Assembly (NCBI GenBank): GCA_019633425.1
Contig: WSUB01000054.1
Coordinates: 1-64,000, forward strand
Source: Tulasnella sp. 424
Lineage: Eukaryota; Basidiomycota; Agaricomycetes; Cantharellales; Tulasnellaceae
Reading direction: 5' to 3'
Length of the DNA: 64,000 nucleotides
A program made the position numbers and the translations under genes. Positions 1 to 9,630 of the stretch are shown here, in pieces. The first letter of the stretch is position 1; each line of letters starts with the position of its first letter. Under the pieces are notes generated by a model. It was not told where the DNA came from. It made no database searches and worked only from the letters and a program-made list of their open reading frames with translations.

Positions 1-36
1 CCTAACCTAACCTAACCTAACCTAACCTAACCTAAC
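1..36. repeat. Telomeric repeat tract (CCTAA)n
   Basis: Seven perfect copies of the 5-mer CCTAA (TTAGG on the other strand) open the window, so base 1 lies at a chromosome end with the G-rich strand pointing outward. The usual fungal unit is the 6-mer TTAGGG. Here every copy has two C, never three, and the internal tracts at 885-949 and 1797-1813 show the same 5-base period. Homopolymer compression during sequencing is the main alternative. Confidence 0.93.
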
Positions 37-884
37 GACTGCCCCCTTCGGGGTAGAGCCGGCACGCCGGCAAGCGCACCTCCGGTGCCTCGTTACGTAA
101 GGCTGACTAAGACTTAGGCGCCCATGACTAATAAATTGCGTCATGATTAGGCGCCCGTCGTAAGAAAGGTTTACCTAAGACTTTAGATAAGACTGAAGAA
201 CGTGTGAACGCTTGCATAATGTAACTAAGGCGCCCTAATTAAAGTTTAGGCGCCTGTTATGTAAGCGGTCTGGACTCACAGACGCGCGCTTAAGTGTCGC
301 GCGCCTGGTGGAGTAGTATGTGAAGTCGGGAAGCCGATGGACCAAAGCAAAGTGAACTCCCGTGCCGTGATTGGTCCGGGTGTCCGTTGGAGTGCCTTGT
401 CGCGCAGCTGACGGTGCCGTAACTTATCTCGGCACCGTGCAGATGGCGTCAGTATGGTTCTGATAGACGCTTGGCCTCTCATTGGCCAGTGTGTTTGCCG
501 AGCTGCGGAAAAGAAGCTTCGTGGCTGATCAGAAGACCACTATCGGGCTTCTGCCCGATATTAGATCCCGTTTAAGGAAGGAACACGTCACCCCTCCACT
601 CTTATCAGTCATCATCTTACTCAGGTGAAACGCATTCATTGCGCGATCGACACGTCATCATCGCGATCTTGCGGCATAAGCAAGCCGTACCACCCCTATT
701 CAGAACAGGAAGAAAGTACTGAAGAGTGTCGTATAAAGGCACGAAAAGTTTCGTTGGTTTTCCTTACAGACCAACAACTTCTACTCTTCCTGTCTTGGCC
801 ACTCCTCAGTCGCCACACCCCCCCTCCAACTATATACGCCAGTCAACCTCTCTCGCCCTCCAGCCGCTGCGCGACTTCCGGGCG
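37..884. repeat. Subtelomeric repeat unit, copy 1 (~912 bp period)
   Basis: This unit is repeated nearly intact at 950-1796 with an offset of 912-913 bases and a few percent divergence. It opens with a GC-rich stretch holding the short palindrome GCCGGCACGCCGGC. It then has four spaced GGCGCC-containing motifs near 118, 150, 229 and 249, and a hairpin around 545-565 (ATCGGGC, four-base loop, GCCCGAT). Open frames of 68 codons (minus) and 90 codons (plus) occur in both copies, but most differences between copies change the amino acid, so they are probably not coding. Confidence 0.9.
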
Positions 885-949
885 TAACCTAACCTAACTT
901 AACCTAACCTAACCTAGGCCAACATTAACCTAACCTAACCTAACCTAAC
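885..949. repeat. Interstitial telomeric repeat between subtelomeric units
   Basis: Degenerate CCTAA repeats interrupted by short variants (CTTAA, CCTAGG, CCAACATTAA) join the two subtelomeric units. The run nearest unit 2 is perfect. This fits unit-by-unit addition at the chromosome end, or recombination between telomeric tracts. Confidence 0.92.
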
Positions 950-1796
950 GACTGCCCCCTTCGGGGTAGAGCCGGCACGCCGGCAAGCGCACCTTCGGTG
1001 CCTCGTTACGTAAGGCTGACTAAGACTTAGGCACCCATGACTAATAAATTACGTCATGAATAGGCGCCCGCCGTAAGAAAGGATTATCTAAGACTTTAGA
1101 TAAGAGTAAGGAACGTGTGAACGCTTACATAATGTAACTTAGACGCCCTGATTAAGTTCAGGTGTCTGTTATGTAAGCGGTCTGGACTCACAGGCGTGCG
1201 CTTAAGTGTCTCGCACCTGGTGGAGTAGTATGTGAAGTCGGGAAGCCGATGGACCAAAGCAAAGTGAACTCCCGTGCCGTGATTGGTTCGGGTGTCCGTC
1301 GGAGTGCCTTGTCGCGCACCTGACGGTGCCGTAACTCATCTCGGCATCGTGCAGGTGGCGTCAGTATGGTTCTGATAGACGTCTGGCCTCTCATTGGCCA
1401 GTGTTTTTGCCGAGCTGCGGAAAAGAAGCTTCGTGTCTGATCAGAAGACCACTATCGGGCTTCTGCCCGATATTAGATCCCGTTTAAGGAAGGAACACGT
1501 CACCCCTCCACTCTTATCAGTCATCATCTTACTAAGGTGAAACGCATTCATTGCGCGATCGACACGTCATCATCGCGAACTTGCGGCATAAGCAAGCCGT
1601 ACCACCCCTATTCAGAACAGGAAGAAAGTACTGAAGAGTGTCGTATAAAGGCACGAAAAGTTTCGTTGGTTTTCCTTACAGACCAACAACTTCTACTCTT
1701 CCTGTCTTGGCCACTCCTCAGTCGCCACACCCCCTCTCCAACTATATACGCCAGTCAACCTTTCTCGCCCTCCAGCCGCTGCGCGACTTCCGGGCG
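950..1796. repeat. Subtelomeric repeat unit, copy 2
   Basis: Second copy of the unit at 37-884, in the same orientation. The palindrome, the hairpin and the 3' part are conserved. The GGCGCC motifs are partly decayed: GGCACC near 1030, GACGCC near 1141 and GGTGTC near 1163. This copy is therefore probably the older and less constrained one. Confidence 0.9.
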
Positions 1797-1813
1797 TAAC
1801 CTAACCTAACCTG
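1797..1813. repeat. Short interstitial telomeric repeat, inner edge of subtelomere
   Basis: About three CCTAA units close repeat copy 2. The sequence beyond, from about 1814, is single copy within the window, so this marks the inner boundary of the subtelomeric array. Confidence 0.85.
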
Positions 1814-2930
1814 GGAAATTTATCAACCGCGAGAACCCTCGGCGTAAAGTTCAGGGGGGATGTGATCATTGTCCTTGAGGTCCAAGTGATTTTCCCCAGC
1901 AATAGATCTAGTACGAGTACTCCCCGAAGCCAGCCCGGAATGCTCCACAGCCAAAACACCTTTGTCCTCGCAAAGTTGCGGTCTATCAGACTGAGGCTGA
2001 ATTTCAGCGGGTTCCCGATTCCGTCACTGACCTCCCTACTAGCCCTATGGTTTGGATCCCCTGTGTGCGAGCTGTAATGACGCCGCCGATGCCAAGACAT
2101 CCACTTCTAAAGTTCTGGGCATATATGTTCCACAGAGAGGCAGTCTTTATCAAAGCCGTTCGATCTCGAAATCTTGTGGAGCAATGAATTCCGCGCTTTC
2201 TATTACCTCGCATGTGGGGCTGCGTTCATGCCGAGTGGTTGGCTCTGGGCATCATTGTGTTGAATGATGAAGAGTTTAATCCACTTGAACAGGATCATGC
2301 GCAAATCTGTGACTTGTAAAAATCCTTCACCATGGGACCAAGATACCAAATTTTGTTGAGGAGCCACCTTCACCGAAGGCGTTCGTCTCTTGAATCCCAT
2401 GGCCCTAGGTTGAAGCAATAGTTTATGCAATGCGATCAAGGACACAACGATCTTAAATCGCGTAAATTTTTCATTTCACAGATAAACTGAGTCGGGGACT
2501 TGGCGCGATAGTGCCGCTACGATGGGAGTAGTTCTAATTGAAATCCTAGGGTAAGTAACTCGTAAGTAACAAAACTCACGGAACACCAATAGAGACCACT
2601 TACTTGGTACGTTTAACAGCACCGTCGAGCACGGTGACGGCTGTCGGGCTACTCTAGGATGATCATTGATGTTCATATGGGGATGTCGGGTGATCCCCGT
2701 GTTTCGATTCGTCTGTGCGCGTCCGGACGGTTCATTTTGCATGAAATAATATCAGGCCGATGCACTGTGACTGAGGATCAAGATCTTGTGGTTGGGTGGT
2801 GTTGAAAGTGCTGGGGATCCTGCCGGGGATGGTGGCGATGGGGGACGTTTTATTGGGGTCGTGGCCGCTGTTGGCGTTCATTGAGGGGGACGCTCGGGTG
2901 TTCTTGACAGTGGTTGGGGGTGCTCGAGGG
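1814..2930. other. Subtelomeric stretch with no recognised gene
   Basis: Only short open frames without family resemblance are present, and none joins by plausible splicing into a longer product. Two GGGGACG-type motifs occur near 2840 and 2885, like those clustered at 5519-5925. Confidence 0.5.
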
Positions 2931-4690
2931 CGGGAGACGCGCTTATTTACTTCGTCGCGTCGACGGTGAGGCAAACGCCACTTGCTAGATGGGTACCTTC
3001 GGCATTCCATTTCAACTCACAAATCTCCTGACGATGTCCGGTAAGCCGTCAATAGCACCCCCCTGGCGCTCGCAGATCGCGGTGGACGATAGTTCAATCT
3101 TGTGATCCCGACGTCAGCGTCGCGGTACTGTTGCCATTCGATAGGAACCCGGCGTTGAGTAACGATGAAGAAAGAGACCACGCGAGAGCACCGACGCGAC
3201 TGGAATGGTTCTCATAGGTTCATAGGTTCGAACGACTCGAACGGCTTCGGTGTCGTATATGTGGATCTTGCCCTGATGCGTCCCAACTGCAAGCATCGCC
3301 CCCTGAGAACCACGTCGGATGAGCCATCATTACAAATCGCGGGCCAAAACCCATCACGCTTACATTTCTCTCCCATGCCACTCCTGAAACGTTATCGCCT
3401 TGAAGGTCGCAAAGCTTGATGACTTCGGAGGTATTTGCTGACCATAGGTATGCGCACGATGCCTAGCCGACAGCAAGAACATTGATGGAAGTCCAGTCGA
3501 TCAAGTTTAGATAGAAATCGTCCTAGAACATGAACGATCCCGCCAGAGTGTATGGCGAAGGATCTGCCGGAAGTAATCGTACCATTAAATCGGACGCATC
3601 TAGCACCTTAAAGGGTGTTTTGGCAATCGGTCGTATAGAGCGTCTTGAAGAAAGCAACACGTCTTGATTAGTCTCACGGATTGGAGACGTGTTGTAGACC
3701 TCATGGTGAGGACTCTTCAGTCCTCTTGACGCGTTCAAGGGAACCCCCTCATTGCCAAACACTCGGCCCTGCCGGCTTCGACTGCCCGGACCGTCGAAAA
3801 GTCAGGACTTGGTGTTTGAGGTGGGCGGTGGGGTGAGGAGGCGGTATGATGGACCTGGCGCTGGTGTGGAGAGGATGTACTGACGATTGTTGTACTGTTG
3901 CTGACGCTTTTGAGTGAGGACGAAGACGCAGAATGGCGGACGGGAGAGCGAACTGGTGAGGATAAGTAGGAGTGTGGCGTTGAAGAAGAAGACGCAGATG
4001 CGGTAGGAAAAAGTTCGCTTGACAGCGCCTCGTTGAATGCATGGTTGGCTTGCTCTGCCAAATGGGGGCCCGTTAGGACACGCTGGAGCGCTGGCATACG
4101 GGTTCCTTACCCGTCTGAGCATCAATGTCAATAGCCGTCGTCCTCCTGGTAGATTTGGAAGGCGTGGAAGGGCCGGTGAATGCTGATCCTAATCCTCCGT
4201 TGGCGACAGGATCGTCCAGCAAGTCGTAAGCGGTGGAGGACGCGGAAGGGATAAACCTAACGAGGTTCAAGAGTCATTCAGCATTAATCGTAAAGGATGA
4301 CGAAGCCATGATGTGGACCGGGCAATTACAAAACATGAATCTCGACAGAGTCTGACCAGGGATGCGTCGATCGAGCATCGAGCACGCAGAAAGGACCAAA
4401 CTATACAAGACGCGCTTCTGTTGCAGAGACCTCGGATCCATATTTGAGGAGAGGCAGCAATAGATCGCTCTGGTGCACGACCAAGTCGTGACGCGGGCGA
4501 AGGAAGAACTGGGAACGTACCGATCTGTTGATGCGCTGTTGCCAGCCCGATTCCGTTTTCTTGGACTCGACAAAGGTGTGGTGGTAGCAGAGATTGTTGG
4601 TCCTAGTAGTGGTGGAGTAGGCGAGGCTCTCGAGGATGAAGAGGCATATGGCGATTGCGCCGTTGATCGCCTCGCCCAGAGTTGTGCAGG
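2930..4690 (-). pseudogene. Cdh1/Fizzy-related (APC/C activator) pseudogene
   Basis: In intact form this family activates the anaphase-promoting complex and recruits substrates through a seven-blade WD40 propeller. Reading on the minus strand, homologous segments appear in order: SPRKRNRAGN near 4560, a DR..FIPSASS box split by an intron near 4520/4265, SSELFPT near 4015, SPIRETNQ and KTPFKVLDASDL near 3685-3590, DDFYLNLIDWTSIN near 3520, CAYLWSANTSEV, LAVGTHQGKIHIYDTEA near 3290, IVHRDLRAP near 3080 and LTGHRQEICELKWN near 3030. Two in-frame stops break it: a TAG after VLAVG (~3465) and a TGA replacing the expected Arg codon just before TIVHRDL (~3095). Homology ends near 2930, within the early WD repeats. 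A recently inactivated, 3'-truncated copy close to the telomere fits best. Confidence 0.8.
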
Positions 4691-4759
4691 TCGTCGGAAG
4701 TCGTTCTAATCAATGCCCCAAGGTAAGTTAGAATTTACGCGGATAGACGACTCAAAGCA

Positions 4760-5150
4760 CTTACGTAGTATACTCTATAGCCTATCCGATGTAGTCAGAG
4801 CGTCGTTGGGGGTCTTCGACATTGTCGTGCGGGTGCAAGCGATGGAGCGTCGTTCTAATCAAAAACCAATTATAAATGGTTGAATTGACAGGAGGACAAC
4901 GAGAAACGCTTACCAGTTATCCTTTACAGCTCCTACGTATATTGTGAAGGCGTTTATAGGGGTGTTCGAGATCATCGTGCGGTGATTGGAAGGTCGCTTG
5001 CGGCATACGTTCTAAACAAATATCCAACAGTCAGTGATGGCAATGCAGAAAGTGGGCGAAGGACAACAGCCATACGCCATCTCACCCAGCTCCTACAAGT
5101 GTTGTAATAGAGTCCTTGGGTATGGCGAAGATCAGCGGGGCTGGGCGCGT
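4760..5150. repeat. Degenerate ~155 bp tandem repeat, three copies
   Basis: Three related blocks are spaced by about 150-156 bases. Each combines a GGAGCTG/TACG-type segment with the sequence read on plus as gggg-t-ttcga-at-tcgtgcgg (near 4808-4832, 4958-4982 and 5115-5138). CGTTCTAAnCAA motifs recur nearby at about 4701, 4851 and 5008. On the minus strand each block begins like a short exon (copy 2 reads ISNTPINAFTIYVGA) followed by a possible donor site, but the other two copies hit stops. They may be decayed duplicated exons of an unrecognised gene. Confidence 0.5.
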
Positions 5151-5518
5151 TGGGGGATGGATGCACGGTAGCCGCGCATCTGCCGCAGGCGAAAGCGTAA
5201 GTGATACAAATAGCGAGGGGCGGAAAGCACTCACTAATCACCATTTCTAGCACTTCCGAAAACGGCGCGAGGACAGTCGGGGGCCAAGCAGATTTTTCGG
5301 GTTGGTAACGTTCGCTCGGTTCGGATTGAAATATGTTGGGGTGGGACGGGGTGGGACGCTGTCTTGGAGCAACTTGACAGTAGTGTGGTTGCCCACCCGA
5401 TACTTGGCTATCGTTAACCGTAGCGTTGGTACTGGTGGACTCTATAGATGTGAACGCTTTCTTTTGGTTGGCGGCGACAAGTGCAGTGATGGTGACGGCT
5501 TTTGTTTGGGTTTGTGGA

Positions 5519-5925
5519 GGGGACGCCAAAGGTGTAAAACGGCGGCGCAAGGTGTCAGGGGGATGGGTTGGAAGGTGAAGCTGTCAGCATGGAGGAGGAG
5601 AACAGCGAGGGGTGGGGACGCCAACGGCTGGTGTTCGATGCCATGGGGTGCGCGAGAGGAAGAGGGAGGGACGCTGTTTATTCAAAAGAGATGGGGACAA
5701 ACAAAGGGGACGCTAAAAGTGTGTTGTGAGGGGACGCTTATTGGGACGCCGAAGACGGAGGGGACGCCTAAGGATTGGAGGAGGGGACGCTGAAAGGTGC
5801 AGTGCTGGGGAGGGGAAGGTTTGTGACGTCATATGGGGACGCTTATTCGACAATGGTCAACGGCGTCCCCCTCAAGTCCCCGCCGGTGCAAAAGCGTCCC
5901 ATACAGAAATACGAATGGGACGCCT
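5519..5925. repeat. Cluster of GGGGACGC motifs
   Basis: The motif GGGACGC(C/T), mostly with a fourth G, occurs about ten times in 400 bases on the plus strand: near 5519, 5614, 5668, 5706, 5730, 5743, 5760, 5783, 5835 and 5918. It also occurs inverted near 5863 and 5894. Spacing is irregular, so this is not a simple tandem repeat. No convincing gene overlaps it. Confidence 0.6.
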
Positions 5926-6817
5926 AAAATGCTCGTTGCACGGATATCTCAGTAACCAGACGGTCTCTCCCCTGGGTAATGGTACCGTTGGGATCGCGTA
6001 GTTTAGTGCTACGCGTTGGTGTTGTTAAATGCATGGAATGTCTTACTAAATTTCTTCTTTTTTGCGACGTGCAGGCAAAATGCCTTATTCGTCGGGAAAC
6101 CAGTTGGCAAATATGAAATAAAACGATCCTGATCACTTGCGTACCTCCTTCATCCTAGTCCCAGGAAGTGACAAATGCGAAGATCGGATCCACGTGCAAA
6201 GGTAGGAGGTTATGGATACCGCCGTGGAGGTCAGATGCATTCAAAACCTTCAGGTAAGTGGTGAAAACAAACGAAAGAAAAAAGAAGAAAACCAAAGACA
6301 AACTCCACTCACAGAATATCACGCCAGTGCATTCAAAGGCGGTTTCGTCGGTCTAGAGCCCGATGGGGATCGACGGCGCGCAGTGGAACCGTAGCTTCAG
6401 CTTGTTCCGACAGAAGGTTGCAAGGAAGTGGAGGAGCCAAGACAAGCGACAGGAACACTTACAAACAGCCCTCGCTTAATGTCGACAAGGGTAGAGTGAG
6501 CGAGCTGCGGGCGTCGCGAGCGGAAACAGGGGATCCCGGGTATCCGAGCACCTTCCCTAACTTGTTTTACCTCTCATTGTTGACGGGTCACGAAGACGTG
6601 AATACACTTAGAATTCCAGTGGGGGTCGAGCCACAAGTTGGTTTAGAGTTTTCGAAGCATATATCGATTCGCGATTGCCAAACTATACAGGAAAAACACA
6701 ACTACGAGGGTCCAAAAGGGTGTGAAACGAAAATAATTACTTCAAAGTATGCTACAGAGGTCTCGGATATCTCGCCATCGCACGAGATTAGGTACATAAT
6801 CCAACAGTACATAGTAA
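5926..6817. other. Region downstream of the STE3 gene, nothing recognised
   Basis: Only short frames are present. Because pheromone precursors often sit beside STE3-type receptors, I looked for small frames ending in a CaaX box and saw none on either strand. Confidence 0.4.
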
Positions 6818-8406
6818 TCAGACAACGCTCGAATGAACTTCGGCGGACGGCGGTAGCCGTGGTAATGAGTCGACCTCTGCTTCCAATTCCTTCTCGGCGT
6901 TGGAACCCGGTGGCACTGACAGTGAATCGGAGGACGAGTTGGTTTTGCTTCCCGTTCCGTAAGCATACAATTCCATAGAATCCGTTTCCTTCTTGGTGGT
7001 GGAGGTGACCGAAACGGCCGTGGCGAAAGGCGGTAAGCTTTGAAGATGTGATGGAGCACTGGCACCAGGTCGGGCAATCCTGGAATGGAAGAGTCAGGAT
7101 GCGGCGCGCGAGATGATACAAGTAGGGGCACGTACCAAGAGGCGCCGGGCGATGTCTCGGACGAAGGACCAGGGAATCCAAGAAGACGAGCAACTTTCCA
7201 GAACTGTCTGCGGTAGAATTGGCCGGATTCCCCAGACATCCCCAAGTAGATGAAGAAAATGAAGGAGCCGACGGGCAGGCTGTAGCGACTGATGTTGATC
7301 AAGATCCAGTTCCTGGGGAACAGCTTGAACCAGCCAAAGGGCAACTTCTCGAATCGGTTGAAGTTGTAATGAGTATCGGCCCATGAAATCCAAGGATGGA
7401 GACCGGTCTGGATGTTGAGGACCATGGTGTAGGTGCTCATTGGCAAAGAGCAGATGATTTCAGTTGCTGCCAAGGCCATGAGGCGGAAATACCGGCCGAT
7501 CGTCAAGCCGGAGTTGGCGGATTGCAAGAGGTCGCTGAACTGCTTGCGCTGCTTCAGGAATGCTCGAATCGCAAGGGCTATGATATGCGATGAGTAATGG
7601 GCTCGATGTGGTAGCAGATATCGAACTTACAAGCATAGGTAGCAGACACCAGGTTGATGAGGATCGGCGGCAGGAAGACCATGGGAATGGTCACGGGCGT
7701 CACGTAAATCGACGGCCAGCATCCGAGATTTTCGATAATGTCAAACCGATGGCCTTGAACGACGACACCTGTACAAAGTCCTTAAGTACATTGCCAGTCA
7801 TCCTTGCTATCAATACTCACGGAATATGATGCCCAAGGCAGGTAGCCCGAGACCAACGGCAATCTCGTAATATTTCGTACGACGGCTCTATGGAAGTGAA
7901 TGAGCACCTGCAAATGGTTCTAGAAATTCGTAACTTACATCGCTCTTCGAGATATTGACTTGTCGGATGGTTGCAATTGAATAGAGACGATGCGTGATAA
8001 GGAGCGACGATGTTGGAATAGCGACACTAGAAACCGGGTCAATACCAGGGAGAGACGGGCAGTAGAAAGAGCCCTACTTGAGAGCGACAGTGATAGCGGT
8101 ACTCAAATCACACCAGAACCATGGGGGGTTGTGGAGATTGCCTGCCCAGGCGATGGAGTTAATGAGGTAGTTCAAATTTCCCACGAACTGTCAGGGAGGT
8201 AATTTCCGGTCAATCTCAGCGTCGCCCCTAGAGTTCCCCCATGGTCAAGTACCCACCGTCCAAACAATGTAAAGGATCGTCCCGACATTTCCGCTCTTGA
8301 AATGCCAATAAGCGGGAAGAGAAATCAAGACGATACCCAGACTCGCAAAGATAGGGAAAGTTGGGTACGTCGGATCGAAGGAGCTGGTGGTGATAAGGGA
8401 TGCCAT
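6818..8406 (-). CDS. STE3: STE3-type (B mating-type) pheromone receptor
   Basis: Seven-transmembrane G-protein-coupled receptor of the fungal a-factor receptor family (plasma membrane), which binds a lipidated peptide pheromone. The start ATG at 8406 opens with MASLITTSSFDPTYPTFPIF and the first membrane segment. Seven exons were read, split after WT, VALN, NISKSD, GIIF, SATYA and SPGASW. Recognisable stretches are FVGNLNYLINSIAWAGN, CDLSTAITVALNVAIP, HRLYSIATIRQ, YYEIAVGLGLPALGI, GHRFDIIENLGCWPSIY and the last membrane segment before FIFFIYLG. The final exon uses a different frame from the long open frame there; it encodes a Ser/Thr-rich cytoplasmic tail (TKKETDSMELYAYGTGSK) ending in HSSVV at 6818. 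All parts appear intact. Some basidiomycete STE3 paralogs do not act in mating type, and the position about 7 kb from the telomere makes that possible here. Confidence 0.9.
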
Positions 8407-9630
8407 GCTGCGCTCAACCAGGAGGATGTAATGAGAAGGGGGGAACGACGACGTGGTACACAATCATCATCTCTGAAGGTCGTTTTTATGAGGCGGGAGT
8501 GTTAGATGGTGGTGTTGCGGCTACTGAGGGGGGTCGGAGATAGAGCGATCGAAGCTGTGTTTTTTACACAGTCTGTGTAATATGGTCAGGGGAAGAAAGC
8601 AGACTTCAAGAAACACTCACCCGAATGTATTCTAATCTCTATTTGCGGCTTTCGAAGGTCGGAGAAGGTGGTCAGTATGCGGCGTGTGGATATCCGTTTG
8701 GGGGGGGGGGGGCGGGTCACGAGAGCCATAAGCCAATCACTCTGGAATCGAAAGGGGATAGCTGAATAAATAAAAACCAATGTAAACACTACATTCTACA
8801 TTTTCGTTGCTTATTTTGTGGCCGTAGGATGTTCATTGCGGATGCGGTGTGTGCGTATTGGGTAGAGGTTGGGAGCGGCGGATCTCGGTCGATCCGGGGA
8901 AGCCTCAGCCTGTGCTCGAATAGGTAAAGAAAGAGGATTGTGTCATAAACCCACATCATATCGTCCGAGACCCCGCTTCTAGGGCTACCACTCATCGGGG
9001 AGCCAGCGCGTGGCGCTATACATAGATCCTGCGATTGGTGGTGCCTGAACGTCGTTCGCATGGTCAATCACACCCTATAATGAATCGAAAGCCCGTATCT
9101 AAAATTACACTCCGGCCTTTGTACGCTGTTCCAGGGACCTGTTGAGGCATTGGCAGTGCGACCATGTCGATAACAGTGTAGAGAGCAACAGAATGCGTTG
9201 CCTGGTGGACGCCCAGTGTTGTCCAGTGTAGCCCAGTGTAAGGAGTGAGAGTTCGCAAGACAACAACGGGTGCATATATATACATCTAGTGTTTGGGTGA
9301 GGGGGAGCCGAGAGGGGTGGCAATGTCAAAGGTAGGATTTGGCGCGTGCCGAGGTGACAGCGACCCGCAGTGCCAGACGTTGCATAGGAATGACGTGCCA
9401 TTCGACGTCTAAATCGTTACTGATAACTGCGGGTGTTTCTAGTCTGTTCAGGCTATCGTGTCTTGTGGTAAAGTAGAGCGCGGACGGCAAATCGTGCTTT
9501 CAGTCTGGACTGGAACTTTGTGTTTATTGTGGTCGCGTTCTGACCATCACCACCTCTCGTTCCCTTTCCCCGTCCTTCCTCCCCGGCGGCTTAAGATTCT
9601 GGACCTCGGCAGCGGGTCTGCTGAGTGAGC
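8407..9630. other. Divergent intergenic region STE3 / RBR ligase
   Basis: This 1.2 kb region should contain the promoters of both flanking genes. It carries a 12-base G run at about 8701-8712 followed by CGGG, and a pyrimidine-rich stretch near 9540-9590 typical of basidiomycete core promoters upstream of the ATG at 9631. No gene or CaaX pheromone precursor was seen. Confidence 0.5.

Noticed and set aside
625..897. 90-codon open frame conserved in both subtelomeric units (also at 1537-1809)
   Set aside because: Most of the few differences between copies change the amino acid, the frame runs into the telomeric repeat, and there is no family resemblance. Conservation is explained by the recent repeat duplication.
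6742..7527. Single long minus-strand open frame as the whole STE3 C-terminus
   Set aside because: After SPGASW a GTACGT donor and CAG acceptor lead to a different frame giving a Ser/Thr-rich tail typical of the family. The unspliced extension is Pro/Arg-rich shadow sequence.
5926..9630. Possible pheromone precursor genes next to STE3
   Set aside because: Short frames on both strands were scanned for a C-terminal CaaX box. Near hits (ending CRM or GCD) do not fit the motif.
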